64,000 nucleotides of DNA from Suillus spraguei (Eukaryota > Basidiomycota > Agaricomycetes > Boletales > Suillaceae). The stretch is from contig JABCPU010000064.1 of assembly GCA_016800925.1 (NCBI GenBank), positions 124,001 through 188,000 on the forward strand. Direction: 5' to 3'. Shown piece by piece: positions 41,172-54,051 of the stretch; position 1 is the stretch's first letter, and the number at the start of each line of letters is the position of its first letter. Below the pieces are notes generated by a model, which had not been told where the DNA came from, did not search any database, and saw only the letters and a program-made list of their open reading frames with translations. Position numbers and translations under genes: made by a program.

Positions 41172-42439
41172 CTGCAATACACCACCAATATGAGTGTTTA
41201 CTGCTGCCACACCGTAGTCTGCTCATTGTCATTCTTTGGGGATGATGTTAGCGTGGGAATATCGAAAGCAACTGCTGCTGGGGTATGTGTTAGCTTGCCA
41301 CTAATGTTGCAATTGTTAACAGACAGGACCTACATTCTATGCCCTCCCCATGGCCCAAATTTGACTCCTTGAAATCCATTTTGCTCTCGGCAGTGGCCAC
41401 TTCAATGAAATAGGTGTGAACATGCAAAACAATAAGCCATGACAAAATTGTGACATGTCTCACTGATGGTTTATTACAGCAGTTTGCATAATAAGAGAGG
41501 CCGGCGGTATTTTCCAAAAAAAGTGTGCATTTGTTTTCAAAAAGTAGTCCTACAAAGATCAATTTTTATCTCAACAACGAAGCAAGCTATTGACATGGTC
41601 CAAGCAACAAAACTGATCAGAGAAATCGAATGCAGATGACCAGCGAAAAAACTACGCAATTCGGTGAAGTTGGTGGTCACCTGCTCTCAGAGCCAACAGT
41701 CTACAAAGATTGACTTTTATTTCAGTAACGAAGCAAGATAATGACAGGCAGTAAGATACAAACTTGATAAGTACAATGAGGCGCAGACGACTGTAGAACA
41801 AATGGAATGATCTGGCGAAGTGGACACTTGTCTAGTGTCTAGTATTAGTATACAAACCAAATTCACACACATCTCACTTTTCCTGGTCTGCTACATTGTC
41901 TCGCAGAATGGCAAAGGCTCCTGCACGAGTGCGCAAGGTCAAGGAGCCTCGTAAACACAGCCGTCCTCCGAAAAAGCAATCACAGCTCCCCAGTGGTACA
42001 CAGGTGGAAGATCCTTTAAGCCAGGAAGTCATCTCAAAGACAACCCTGGCCACAGCCCATCAGGAAAAACATAGCTGACTATATAGTACTATAGAGTCAG
42101 GGTAGACTGTGTAGCCCTGTTGTCACCTGCCCTGTATATAGTAAGTGAGGTGACTATGTAGTGCTATATAGTGCTATGTAGCACTACCAGCACTACTGTA
42201 GTAGCCTGTAGTAGCCTGTAGTTCACTGACTACAGGGAGCTACCAGCAGCTACAGCAGCTATATAGCACACTGTAGAGATGATCGCACACAAAATAGCAT
42301 GCCAAAAATGAATTCAAATGCATAACACAGAGCTATTAAAAGATTCTATTAATGCCTTGCATGATCCTGCGCGTCCTCTTCACATCTGTGAGCCTCAACT
42401 CTTGCGAGCCTCTGCATCACCCTACTCCTCAAGCTGGTA
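41172..42439. other. Spacer with little gene content
   Basis: Contains a 60-codon plus-strand frame at 41896-42078 (basic, MSRRMAKAPARVRKVKEPRK) that may be a first exon but has no partner. At 42080-42285 there is a run of CTGTAGTAGC-type short repeats that are self-complementary. Two related stretches (CTACAAAGAT...TTATTTCA/CAACGAAGCAAG at about 41550 and 41700) form an imperfect direct repeat. Confidence 0.5.
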
Positions 42440-44127
42440 TTCTCAGATCGCATCCTCAAATGCATTGTCACCAATGCGGGATGCAGCTGACAACATGGTG
42501 AGTGCTTCGACGCCTGCATGGAAACTTAAATGCACAAATGTTAGGATGGAAATTGCGAAAATAAGGTGCAATGTAGTGAGCCCTGTCATGCAGACTGTCG
42601 CAAAGTTTTTCAAGGAGTTTGTAAGGAGCTGTACGCTCGTGGAAGTGCTGCAACAAGCCAAAATGATCTTTGTAAACAGATGCATAACTAGCCGAAGTGA
42701 ATTTGATGTTTTCCTTCAGGCCTTGCAACCACTCATCAATACAACATTCAATCTATCAATATTCAGCGCCATTGACTTTAACATAAGAATATGAGACATC
42801 ACTCACAGCTATAAGTATGAGTGCGACAACCTGGACAGGCATGGGGCTGAAATACTTGTGGTAGACAACACCTTCATCAATTCGGTTTGCAAACCACATG
42901 ATGTTGATACCATCTTGCAATAATTCAGACTTGTAGAGCCCTGTCTTTGATGTCCAGTCCTATTATCCAACAGTCAGGACTCAAAAGCTCATGTAGGCCA
43001 TTGCGCTACGTACCTTGAAGGCAAATGCTGAACCATCTTTCAAAGATTCTGCCAGATCTCGGTTTTGCCTCATCATGTCCCTCAAATTGCTTGACCAGAA
43101 CCCAAAAAATAAACTAGTAAGTGATCACATCTTTGTTTTGAGTTTACCGTGCACATGTGATGTGCGCAGTAAGAGCTTCATAATATATAATATCAATCAG
43201 ACCAGCCATGTACTAAGAATGGAGGGCTTACCATTCTGACCACTGGAGGTGTTAGTTTGACATGGACGCCTTTGATCTCACATGCCTCATGCCAGGCCTC
43301 TTTTGCTAGCTTCGTCTCAGTGGCGATGCCATCAGGAAATGGCACCTGTGTGACAATTAGGCACTGGAAAATAGAGGTTGCAGTTGCAAGAATCTCCTTT
43401 GAGATTTCGTCAAAATCACTAGCTTTTGCACGTTGACGTGAACCATTTGAATTTTTCTTCATCTTTGGCAATACCATGGATTCTTCAAATTCATTGTCAA
43501 GTGGTCGCTTGGAACTTTGGATAGCGCATAACAGTTCTTTGACACTGTCGTCATCCTCGTTATCGGTATGGTACACCCCAGCCTTGAGATAAGAGTCGCC
43601 AGTTGACTCCAAGCCATCAGGGTCATCACTAGACTCATTGCTAGCGCCATCTGCTAGAGCTGCACACATAAAGGTGTGTTAGTTTCTCTATAGTTAACAA
43701 AGCCGTCACTAATACATACATTTTCATGCCTTTTTGTAAGCAGATGGCCTGCGTGCACTGCCACTGATGGTGCTTGGAATCTTCCCTGCATTGAACGTCA
43801 GGACTTTGGCATTGGACAGCTTCGTTTGCACACTGTGATCTGAGAACTGAATAAAAATAATTAGTTGTTGTTCTAGTTTAAAAAAAAGACAAGTGATCAA
43901 ACTATATTGTCTTCTTCCCTGTCTGAGCCACTATGCAGCTCCGAGGGCTCGATGCCAAAGACTTCGGGGCTGTCTTGATAGGCTGTCTTCAGAGCCCTTT
44001 TTTTCTGATTTTCTGACCTCTTTTCCTTGCCTGCTTGTCGATGGAGGATATGCTGTGATTCAGATACTGTAGAGTGAGGTTGTGAGTGAGTGAAACATGT
44101 CATTATAATAACAGATGGCAGTGACAT
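42440..44127 (-). CDS. DUF6532-type hypothetical protein, multi-exon
   Basis: Minus strand. An N-terminal basic region (RSENQKKRALKTAYQDSPEV, about 43950-44040) is followed by an acidic linker with DNEDDDSVKE. The conserved domain then begins at DFDEISKEILATATSIFQCL, QVPFPDGIATETKLAKEAWH (43250-43420). After introns come LAESLKDGSAFAFK (about 43020-43060), TGLYKSELLQDGINIMWFAN with VVYHKYFSPMPVQVVALILI (42835-42965), and IECCIDEWLQGL with YKDHFGLLQHF (42560-42775). The order and the TGLY...W...HKYF motifs match the DUF6532 family common in agaricomycetes; its function is unknown. GT/AG introns are at about 42965-43020 and 42776-42835. The exact C-terminus and start are uncertain, and one frameshift near 42530 or a stop at 43725 may mean it is decaying. 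Confidence 0.6.
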
Positions 44128-44649
44128 ACCTCGATAGTTTTCTTTTTCGGTCGGTTGTCATAGTCAACCACTTGTGGTGCATGAAAGCATCTGCGATTCA
44201 AGTGGTGATGATGCAGCACTTGATTTTAGCTGCTTAAAGGTCGCCTTATAAGGAGGCATGAGAAACTCAAGGTGCGGAAGACTTGTGGTTCAGCTGTTTT
44301 TATGGTGCCATGCAGGACGCAAACACTCACAATTTGAACCTTGTTTCTTCGTTGATTTCAGGGCTCTTTTTTCGTTGATTCCAGGGCTTGTTGATTTGCG
44401 GAGTGCAGGGCTGAAAGCTATATTAGACAGAGAATGATAAAAGGAATGAACATACCATCACAAATTATTTTCACTGTCATGAATACTTCCAACTCAGCCA
44501 GAAAACGGTACAGAGCTCAAGTCAAAAACTCACCATGTTCTGACAAATATGACAGCGCAATGTCGCCATCCACTAAGGCTACCTGTAAAGACAGGAAAAT
44601 TGGTGTCAAAAGGTGAATCAAGTACACCTCCTCATCACCCAAAAATACT

Positions 44650-45030
44650 CACTAGCTTGCAGGCCAAAGCTTGAAGATGCAGAGCCCGGCATACCAAAGC
44701 GTGAAGTGGCCGATGCAGAGCCCATGTTGCCGCTCCCTCCATTTCGTCAAACACCTGGCCCTATCATGGTTTCTCAGACATACTTATGAAGAATTGTCTT
44801 GGAGCATTGATAGGCAGAACTGAAGGATTGTGAGAAAGCAAAACAATTGCAACTGTTAGAAGTAGCACCTGGTGTGCCCGGCCATGCTCTTACCCTCATT
44901 CAAGCAAGCTTGAGAAGACTCATCACTGACCACTGGGATGCAGAAGTGAGGCGTTGTGAAGAGGCCAAGCAGTTACAACTGCTAGAGATACTTCTTGCTG
45001 CCCATGGCATTTCCAGACTAGTATAGTGCC
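44650..45030 (+). pseudogene. Coding-like relic with a repeated CE-AKQLQLLE motif
   Basis: The plus strand reads VPGHALTLIQASLRRLITDH flanked by two copies of a motif: DCEKAKQLQLLEV and RCEEAKQLQLLEI. Stops interrupt it (about 44786, 44800). Likely a helical protein fragment of unknown family. Confidence 0.35.
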
Positions 45031-45132
45031 GTTATCTGTGGCGTCAGTGCCAGGACCTGAAAAATAAAGTGGATGTAATCAGTGATGGTTACTTGAGTTC
45101 AGAGAGGGTGGCAGGCACAGGAGAGGTGACAG

Positions 45133-45928
45133 ATTCCACATACCGATGTCCTTTCATGTCCTTGCCACATCCACATAGCTCCATTTGGTGCGTCGTTTGT
45201 TTTCTGTTCATTATCACTGATTCCACGGCAAGCCTTATTACATGTTGCCTCGTGCTATGTTTACTTACGGCAGTTACTACACTCCAGCGCTACTGATCTC
45301 GCCTAGAGTATTCCGAGTACATATGATTTAGGATATAAGCACCATGTGCCCTGCATGATAGAAGTACCTCATTTTACACCATTGCACGTACTATAGGTCA
45401 GGATTATTGTCTAGCTCAGGATCTACCCAGTAGTGGACTTAGTCTTTAAAGTTTCCTTATCGCTCGTTAATCTATCACGCTCATTCTCCGTTACTGCTGG
45501 CATACCGCTGGACTTTTGACTGTTACTTTGACTAAACTTCTCACGCACCACTACTTTACCACTGAAAGTACTGTGGACTTCTTTACTGTTTCTTTGCACC
45601 ACTCACAACCATTACCGCTACCACTGGTATAACCGCTTGACTTCGCTCACTCGACGCAACTGTTGCTGACCATATCTTGACCATGGTAGCACCGCTACAC
45701 ATGATGCTAGTTCCGGCGACATCATCGCTGACCGCGGCAACTTACCGCTGACCACAGCGCTTGTTTCACACATAAGTTAGACTCGAACTTGACCATACTG
45801 ATAGGCATCCCCCTTTAGGGTCAAACGCTCTTCTTCTTACAAGTGAAGCAGACTAGACAGAGCGCAAGACTCACATACTAGTTTAGGCAGTGGTTTATCT
45901 ACAGCCCAGGCTAGGTTGTATCTTTACA
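45133..45928 (+). repeat. LTR-B copy e, 5' truncated
   Basis: Matches the family from its CACATACCGATGTCC block to the ATCTTTACA end. The first ~140 bases are missing. Followed by CCAG, which again fits xCGx after one transition. Confidence 0.8.
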
Positions 45929-46167
45929 CCAGGTATCCGGAATTCAGGAAATATCTTGTTTGAATCTCCAGTTTTGAGTTCCAGGTTTTGGGACTTGGCA
46001 CCCGGCACCCAGCACCTCAATTATCAGTGAATGTCAGACATGGTGCATTCGGGTTTTTCTGCTTTGGGGTTTAGATTTTGGTGGTCCATGGTAGGTATAT
46101 GCACTCATAGGGTGCATGTATCCTATGTGTTTGATTCTCTGGTGGCTACATCAGCTGTACGTCTTTA

Positions 46168-46640
46168 TGATACATATCTAGGCCCACCAGTATATGTAAT
46201 ATATTTTACCTCGGCCCACCCATATATGCAATATGCCTCCACGTCGGCCCACCCATCTATGTAAAATTCCCCCATGTCAGCCCACCTGTCTATGCAATAA
46301 ATATTTTACTGCACCCTCGGCCCACCCATATATGTAATATTTTCTTACTTCAGCCCACCCATCTATGCAATAATATTTGCCTTGCATCTCTCTTCAGCCC
46401 AGCTGTCCATAATATCCTACTCTACATACTACCCAGATGGGCCCACCCATCTCTGTCAGTGATGATATCCCCCTGGCCCATCTGTCAACATCAGAAATCA
46501 TGTTTCCCTCGGCCCACCCGTCTCTCCCAAAAATAAAAGTCTCCCAGCCCACCCATCTCCATCGGAAATAATATTCACCCGGGCCCATCCGTCAACATCG
46601 AGGATATACATGACCTCGGCCCATGGTCCACTGGCCTGTC
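46168..46640. repeat. Degenerate minisatellite with GGCCCACCCATCT core
   Basis: At least twelve copies of a ~35-45-base unit built on CGGCCCACCCATCTATG. The same core occurs inverted at 57240-57380 and 58430-58620. The spacing is irregular and spacers are not unique in the CRISPR sense. Confidence 0.75.
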
Positions 46641-46659
46641 TTGGATGGGATATTATGTG

Positions 46660-47018
46660 GGTCAGGTGACCCGTATAGTATGGAGTTTGTCACTGAAGGG
46701 GCTCCCATACTGCAGTTTTACCACATGCACTACCGCAGTTTTACCACTTTTGCTACCGCTTGTCTACCGCTTTCCCACGCTTACCGCTAGTATTACCACT
46801 AGTTTCCCACAGACCAGAGGTCACCGCTAGCATCTCGCTACCCCCGACGGCATTCTCACACCTCAGATTGGGCATTATCAAACCATATTAACTTAGTATT
46901 CCCTTTAGGGTCGAACGCTCTTGCTTTGCAAGTGAAGCAGACTAGACGGAGTGCAAGACTCACATACTAGTTCAGGCCGTGGTTCATCTACAGCCCAGGC
47001 TAGATTGTATCTTTACAA
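46660..47018 (+). repeat. LTR-B variant, 3' part
   Basis: Contains CCCTTTAGGGTCGAACGCTC and ends ATCTTTACA. Its upstream part (CCGCTTTCCCACGCTTACCG) matches, inverted, the copy at 59896-61130, marking a sub-family. Confidence 0.7.
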
Positions 47019-47161
47019 CGGTGTGCGGTAAGCATGGGATGCTGCCAGCAATGCTAAAGGGGTAAGACGGCCATGGACAAGTGGTAACTCCTATAGACGT
47101 GAGACGAGTGCTAAAAGGTAGGGTTCTGAGGCCAGTGCCAATATGTAATATGTTCATTACA
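47019..47161 (-). repeat. LTR-B fragment, 5' part, inverted
   Basis: The minus strand runs from TGTAATGAACATATT (47161) for about 140 bases and then breaks at the ACGG that follows the previous copy. Followed on the right by CTGG. Confidence 0.7.
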
Positions 47162-50100
47162 CTGGCCAGTCAGCAATCCCTTTCATTTTAGTGGTATCCA
47201 TGGCAACTTGTCTGGGCCATATAATTATTCCAGGATACTCCACTTCATCAGCATCAAAGGTACATTTCTTAGGTTTCAAAAACAAGTGTTCCTTCCATAT
47301 CTTCATCAACACACACTGGGTTCGTTCCCGATGTTCTTCCATAGTCATTGAAAAGATAAGATGTCGTCCATATAGATAACCATCCATCCTTCATTGATTT
47401 CCTGTTGGAAGGTGCGATTCATATATGCTTGGAATGTAGCCAGAGAGTGGCACAGCCCAAAGAACATGACATTAGTCTCATAAAGACCAAATTCCATTGT
47501 GAATGCAGATGTTATTATAGTGTCATATACCATACTTCTGATCCCAGATCCGATCAGATCCGATCGATTCTATTTCCATCCAGTCCACAGATCCTGTCCG
47601 GATCGCCCATCTGAATGTGCCCACTTCTCGCACTCTAACTCCCTTGTGTATATCTGCATCTATCTCCTTTCGTCATTCCTCCTGTTTCTGTTATCCTGGC
47701 TGTGTATACTTCCATCCTGTGTCACTGATCCGTTACCTGTGTTTCATTTCCGATTTGTGCTTACTGATCTGCTGTGCATTAACTAATAGATTTCCGTTAT
47801 ACTTCATACATAGCCCTCGGTCCCAGACTCATTGATTATCCATATTAGATACTTACAGTATATAAACCACTTGTAGATCTCTGTAGAACCTTAGTTCAAA
47901 TATCATCTTAGATTCTGCTCATTCTGTTTCCTCTGGACTTGAGTTACCCTCCGCTCTAGTCGCCTTCCAAGACTTGGAATTGAATCCTTTAGTCTATATC
48001 TCCGACTCTATCCTCGGATAGTATATCTCTGTTAGTTTCTAGTTAGGAACTTGTTCCGAAGCTAGCCTTAATCCTCGTTCCATCTCTACACTCCAGATAA
48101 CCTTCGGACATCTTTATCCGTCACGCAACTCCTTCCAGATGTTCAGACGTATACCTACTCTCTAAAATAAGGGGCATTACTCGGGAAAGGGGCACAGTGC
48201 ATGAACTGAGGCCAAAGCCCTTCGGATCTTTCACCCTTTGAGTACGGTCTTGACATATAGCTGGATTGTATATCCATTTTTGTGAAGAATTGGGCATTAT
48301 GAAGGCAAGTGACAAGAGAAACTGGAAGGGGAAGTGGATAAGTGTTCTTGACTGTCAATTCATTGATGTATCAATAATCTCGACAGGGATGGAGTTCTCC
48401 GCTCTTCTTTCCTATGAAGAAGAAGCCGCTAGCTTGGGGCGATTTCAATTCAGAAATGAAGCCTTATGTGACATTTTCATCAATGAATGTTTTTACCGAT
48501 GCACGTTCCTTTTCTGATAATGGGTAGACTTTTGATGTGCGAGGAATAAAACTGGGTTTCATATCAAAGCAATGATTAATGCCAGGTTGTTTGGGGGGAA
48601 GTTTATTCAGACTGTCTTTGGCAAAGATGTCGGAAAAGTTGTGAAGATAGGAGGGTATGAGTTCCTCAAAAAATTTCTTCTTCTTCTTCTCCTTTTCAGT
48701 AGCAGACTCCTGTGCTTTGTTGCTATATTTAGGCGATGGTAATGAAATCGTGGGATTTGTTCCAATCACGAAGTTCTGTCACAGGTGAGGGGTGTATCCA
48801 TGGACATGTCTTCGGTATCTCGCATGCAGCTTCCATTGATGTCATATTCCACCAAGAATTCCCCATCTCCAAGTTCATAGGAAGAAATGTCTCATACTTC
48901 TGGTGCGCTCCAAACATCCTGCATCATGTTGAATCAATTGTCATCTTTGGTGGGGATTAACGAAGGTGTAGGTTTATCTTCATTGGAGATTTCTTCGATA
49001 GAAGCTGCAGGTGATTGCATGTCAAAGTATTGAGATAATCTTGGCATGACCATATCTTATCCTGGTAACTCCTCATTGGCTTTTGGCTTCCCTTGATTCT
49101 GTTCTGCTAGTGGTCATTGTTCAGTGTGTTCTGGTCGAGGTTGGTCACCCAGATCAAATTCATTTTTATGCTTTTCCACATGTGGAATGGGAGTTATCTG
49201 TGGTACTCATATGCGAGGTGGTTCTGCTTTTATCTGAAGTGGTGGTGTGTCGAACATTTCAATAAGAGGGGTAAATGTTTTCTGAGGAAGTTTCAAGTTC
49301 TTCCATTTTGAAGTAGGTTTTTTGTGGCATGGGAAGGCAAGTGATAATCTGTTCTTCTTTCTATCTGTGTTGATTTTGATTTTGATTTCATCAGATTTAG
49401 GTGTCCATGGAAGAGTGAAGGTTTTGGCAGTCCAGTCTATAACTGGATTCATGGCATGCAGCCAAGGGATTCTCAAAATAATTTGGTCTCTTCTTCCAAG
49501 TCTTGTGATATTGAATTTGCTGTACATGGTTTGATCATCAATTCATACCACCAATAGGAAATAGTGGGTTATCAGACCTCCCTTTACCAGGGAACAATCA
49601 ACAATTGTGACTTTGAAAGGTGTTTTCAAATATTATTGCGGAATTTTGTGGAGTTTTACAAACTCCTCGGAGATAAAGGTTCTGGCTGCTCCAGAATCTA
49701 TGACAGCAGTGGTGTCAACGGATTTGGAATGTGTACAAGAAAAGAGAGTAATGGGAACAAGACATTTTTTTTGTTCACCTACTGCTCATACAAGTCTTAG
49801 TAATACATTGATTTATTGTTTCCCCAAGCTAAAAATCCTCAATAAGATGATGCACAGTTTTGTCATCATCTTCTTTCTCAGGAAGTTCTTGGATCTTCAC
49901 CTGGCGAAGGGGAGTCTTCTTCTTCCTATCAGGACAACTGTCAAAACAGTGTCCAGTTTTGTGGCATCCAAAGCCCTGACCTTTTATTATGCATTCAGAT
50001 CATTCCACATCAGAGATGTAATCTACCTCCATGGCATCTTTGCCTTTGGAGCTTACATAACAGTGACTCCCAAAGTTGTTCTTCTTCTGTTGCAGACGAT

Positions 50101-50680
50101 GAGAAGTGATGCTCTTCAAGTGGGTGTAGTTATTATCAAGTGTGACACAGAGTTTCATGGTTTGATTGAATGATGTAAGTGTGATACCAGTTTTAAAGAG
50201 GCTGGTGAGAAGGCCTTGATTAAGTCTGTCGATGAAGAACTGCTTCTGGGAAGAGTCATCAGTGACTTCTGCTTGCTGGGAAAGGGCTTGGAAATTAGCA
50301 ATATATGTTTGAAGGTCTCCACCTTGTTCAAGCTTGTGGAGCTTAGCCATGGCAGTGCCTTCTGGATCAACGGCTTCAAATTCTTGTTAAACTCTTTGAG
50401 GAACTCTAATTATGTTCTGTGTCCAATAGCTATGCCAGTGGTGTTTTTGTTGTTAGGATCCTGGGTGCTCTTCAAGAACCATTGTGCCCAACTTCCAGCA
50501 TTTCCTTCATTCATGAAAGAAGTAACAAAGATGATCTTCAACTTGTCAGTTGTATAGGTGTGGTCGTTCAGATCAAGGTATGCTTTACATGCTATGAGAA
50601 AGTGTTCATGAAAGAGAGATAATTCAACATTTATCTTCTTGAAAAAAATCAAGAATGCTATCATATCCACAGTGATAATT
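47162..50680 (-). mobile_element. E3: decayed third gypsy element, no LTRs seen
   Basis: Minus-strand remains in order from 50680 down: gag (EGNAGSWAQWFLKS; GDLQTYIANFQALSQQAEVT; knuckle GFGCHKTGHCFDSC with its first Cys lost), a protease/linker region (FNITRLGRRDQIILRIPWLH), a pre-RT region (VPDYLHDF-like, KPSFIPRTSKVYPLSEKERA) and RT up to YMDDIL and KCTFDADEVEYPG. Frameshifts and stops are frequent. It is related to E1/E2 but clearly a separate lineage. It is interrupted by a solo LTR-D in the RT region and ends abruptly at 47162 against LTR-B. Confidence 0.85.
47521..48255 (+). mobile_element. Solo LTR-D (735 bp) with perfect TSD, inside E3
   Basis: TGTCATATACCATAC...GTCTTGACA flanked by TATAG (47516-47520 and 48256-48260). 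It interrupts the SGYNNI-type RT motif of E3. It contains TATATAAACC at about 47870, a plausible TATA box. Confidence 0.9.
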
Positions 50681-50689
50681 TAGAGCTGG

Positions 50690-51205
50690 TTAGGGTATAG
50701 CACAGGTATGGGTAGTCACACCACAGGTATGGGGGTCACAGTGGAATAGGGGACCACTAAGCAGAGGGTGAGAGAAGGCAGAGGTCTGTCAGAGTTTGAG
50801 TCGGGTTTAACCAAGTCGAGGGGCATCAGTGTGTCAGAAGCAGTAGTAGAGGGCAAGCTTTGTCTGTCATTCAATAGCAAGTCTTTGGGCATAGCCCACT
50901 CTTACTGGTGAACAGAGCGAGATCGTCTCAATCTATACTTGCATCTTTCCACTTCTTCCCTACAGAGCATAGAGCACAAAAGTGAAACTAAAACTTAAAG
51001 AACATGAGGAAAAAACACCAGGCATAGCATTCAAATCAGTATAAAGAACCATCTTTTTACTAAAAAATATTTACTGCAGCCAAACTGTATTCCCAATGAG
51101 AACTACCACCTAGCGATCAAAAAGCACATTTCATATATAAAAAAAACCCCACCAACACATATCTATCAAACAGCACACTCCCATCATCAGATTCATCGCC
51201 CTTAG
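50690..51205. other. No gene seen
   Basis: AT-rich spacer; a short repeated CACAGGTATGGG occurs twice near 50703 and 50722. Nothing else recognised. Confidence 0.6.
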
Positions 51206-51680
51206 TGTTACAGTCATATGTGCCCCTATTCATTCTCTCTTTGTTTTCTTACTTGTATATCATGTCACATGACTCCGACTCATATGCTCAACGCATCTGT
51301 ACTATAGTTGCCTTCCTTATTGGGATACGCACTTACATTCTCACATTTTTCTTGGTACGTGCACACATATTGGTCTATTTAAGCACGTTGTACTTGTAGT
51401 AGATTCTTTACTTTAATCTTACTGGGTTTTACCTGGAATCTCCTTTGCTTAGGTCTCCAACCTAAGTCGTCTTGAATTGTCTCTAAGACTAAGCACTCCT
51501 TAGCCTCAGTCTCTATTCTCAAAGAACCTCTTAGACTTGTCTTTGAGGCAGAACCCTTGATAGTACTCGGAACGCGTTCCTTGTATTTTCACCTTGTCCT
51601 CTTCTGGACATTGTAGAACTTCCCAGCAGACCGTCTGTGTCTTCTCACTGTCGCTGGTGATGCCACCCCAGTTCGTAACA
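51206..51680 (+). mobile_element. Solo LTR-A (475 bp) with perfect TSD
   Basis: TGTTACAG...CGTAACA, flanked by CTTAG (51201-51205 and 51681-51685). It has TATTTAAG and the conserved ACTTTAATCTT (51410-51420). It is a trace of a third E1/E2-type insertion lost by LTR recombination. Confidence 0.92.
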
Positions 51681-51719
51681 CTTAGACACACCAGAGATCA
51701 GTCAATGTGTACTAGAGCA

Positions 51720-52440
51720 AGAACATGGAGAGTCAGAACATAAGGTTCTTCAACAGCTAGCAGACGACGATGAAGAGTCTTTACCTGGAGCACCAGACCC
51801 CTCCACAGTACTCCCAGAGCCACAACTCCAGAACTCTCCAGCACCAGCCATCACAAAAACCCAAGCACTCATAAATGCAACAACAAAAATAGCAAAGAGC
51901 ATGGCAGGTATCCCACCACCAGCATTGTTCCATGGAAAAGAATGCGAGAATGTGCAGAATTTCTTGCAGAGCATAGAGTTCTACTTTCTAGCTCAACAGA
52001 TCACAGATGAAGCCACAAAAATTGTGCTATTCAATGCATTGATTTCAGCTGGGTCAAAAGCGGACCATTGGTGGACAAGCTTCAATACACAGCACAAACA
52101 CACATGGTTGGAGGTCAGGACAGCCTTCAAAATGCAATGGCCAGCGATAGTGGCGGCAGGAAAGACTAAGCTAGAATATTAGAAAGAATTGTTAGCATTA
52201 AGGTTGAAAGATGAAGACATTGGAGAATGTACTACCATCACAGACATCACGACATGGTCCCATATCCACTTCTATAGTCAGCTCAAAGCATTAGTCCAAA
52301 ATGCAGGAGCAACAAACACGCTAGTTCTAATTCATCAAGTCCGAGATGCCTTTCCCTGAACCATACAAGACCTAACGACACCAGCACCACAAGACTGGAA
52401 TGCATTCCTAAAACTATACACATATCAATTTTATTCAAGC
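51720..52440 (+). pseudogene. Retrotransposon Gag-like fragment
   Basis: The plus strand reads MAGIPPPALFHGKECENVQN, IEFYFLAQQITDEATKIVLF, WPAIVAAGKTKLEY then LLALRLKDEDIG and NTLVLIHQVRDAFP. The pattern (small N-terminal motif, helical capsid-like segment, WxxxxTxF) resembles gag-like proteins of basidiomycete retroelements. Stops at 52180 and 52357. No RT or LTR is attached. Confidence 0.5.
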
Positions 52441-52614
52441 ATGTATAACATGCAACTATTTCTTAAGAGGGGGAAGTAATATTAATTCATGTGGATGCTT
52501 TATTATGTGCCTATAGATGGACAAATATGAACTGGGCTAGGAACCAAGGAGTGTGAGTAAGGGTATTCAGAACCAACAATTCGCAACTGTTCAGCCATCC
52601 ATATCATCAACTTC

Positions 52615-54045
52615 ATTATAACATGGCCCTGGATGAATCACTCTTCATTGTCCCCCAGCACACTAAGCTTCCCTTGATCAAGGCAGAGATCATAGTCCTC
52701 AAGGCCCACCTAGAGGACTGAAGGTCTGTGAAAGGTAAACAACGGCTGCATGTTGTGGATGCCATACACAAAGAAGCATGCCTCCAAGCTCCCACCCAGG
52801 ACAAAGGTTTATTGAAAGCTTGGAAAAAGGTATGTGCCAGTGTATGTAGATGCATCTACTGGACACTGGTGTCATGATAACAGACTTACAAGGAGTGGTT
52901 GTACAACAATTGTCACTGGAAAGCCCCCAAGCCACAGATTAAGTATGGCAAGAAATGAACAGCTTGCCAGGTGTTGGTTGAGCAGCACAAAACCCGCATT
53001 CAAGAGGAGACAGGGGAAACTCCTGGGAGTGAGGGAATGATTGTAAAGTGGGGGAGGCTACAAAAAGTGTCCTTGCCAGTCTGTTGGCAGAGGAGAAGGA
53101 AGAGGCAAAATTAATGGCAAGAAGTGGAACAATGAAGCTGCTCCCCAAAAGTCCAGGCAATCATTGCCAAAACCAAAGGGGCTGGCATGATAGAGCATTT
53201 TGCCACTAAAATGTTCAAGCAAGCCGGAATGAGTGTCTTTGTGATGTCAGCATGGCACAACAGCAAAGGCAAGCTAATGTTAGGAGTGTGGGTGTTATTT
53301 GACCTGAACTCTTCTTGGATCAAATGTCATTTAGGCATGACCACAATAATTAGTTCAGCAGCGCTGAGAGCTTTTTGAAGACAAGGGATTGGAATGACAT
53401 TTTCAGGCCTGAATGGTAGCAATATATGGGGGAACAATTTTGCGAGATGCTCAGCTAACAGTATTGATCAGTATCTTAATTTTATGAATTGAGAAGATGT
53501 TCAGGATCAAGATGTCCCTAAGGTTGTCACTTCCAAGAAATGAATGCCACAGAAGCTCTTTGAACTAGAGGGAGATAATGATGGGTGTCCCATACTTCCT
53601 GATACAACAGGATGGAAATGTGGCGATTAACAGCATGTAATTTGGTCATTCTTTTCCATGCATTATGGTTAGTCTGTCTCCTTTACAGGATTTGCTGGTC
53701 ATAATTTTTACAGGGATATGCATTGGTAGAACTGAGAAAGGCAAGGTGGTGGTAGTGCCATGGGGTGGCTTGGTCAAGAACCAATCTGCGTTCTTTGATG
53801 GCAAATACTGGCCCACTGATGTACAGCTGGTGGAGCCATCAAAGATGGTCAAAGCAGATGCAACCACTCTGTTAAACATTTGGCATCACCAACAGGACAT
53901 GAAGCTGTGTCCTACATTCTGTTTCAAAGGTTGGAAAAATGGTGATGGTGACATCACAACACCAGTGAAGTCTTTTCTTAAAGCAATGCGCCAAACTGCT
54001 CGGGGCAGCAAGAGCCACCCTCAAAATGCTACATATGCACCACAA
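52615..54045 (+). pseudogene. Unknown agaricomycete gene relic
   Basis: Fragments in shifting frames: LPLIKAEIIVLKAHLED (about 52670) with VVDAIHKEACLQAPTQDKG; MIEHFATKMFKQAGMSVFVM with SAWHNSKGKLMLGVWV (53187-53310); and GKVVVVPWGGLVKNQSAFF, WPTDVQLVEPSKMVKADATT and FKGWKNGDGDITTP (53740-53960). The order is consistent with one hypothetical gene family that I cannot name. Many stops. It is cut on the right by an LTR-B at 54052. Confidence 0.45.
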
Positions 54046-54051
54046 TGCCGC

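Noticed and set aside
41172..41201. 30-base GT/AG intron in the gene interrupted by E2
   Set aside because: Too short for a spliceosomal intron; the splice-like ends are probably chance.
46168..46640. CRISPR-like array
   Set aside because: Repeats are degenerate, spacers irregular and AT-rich, no cas genes, and the context is eukaryotic.
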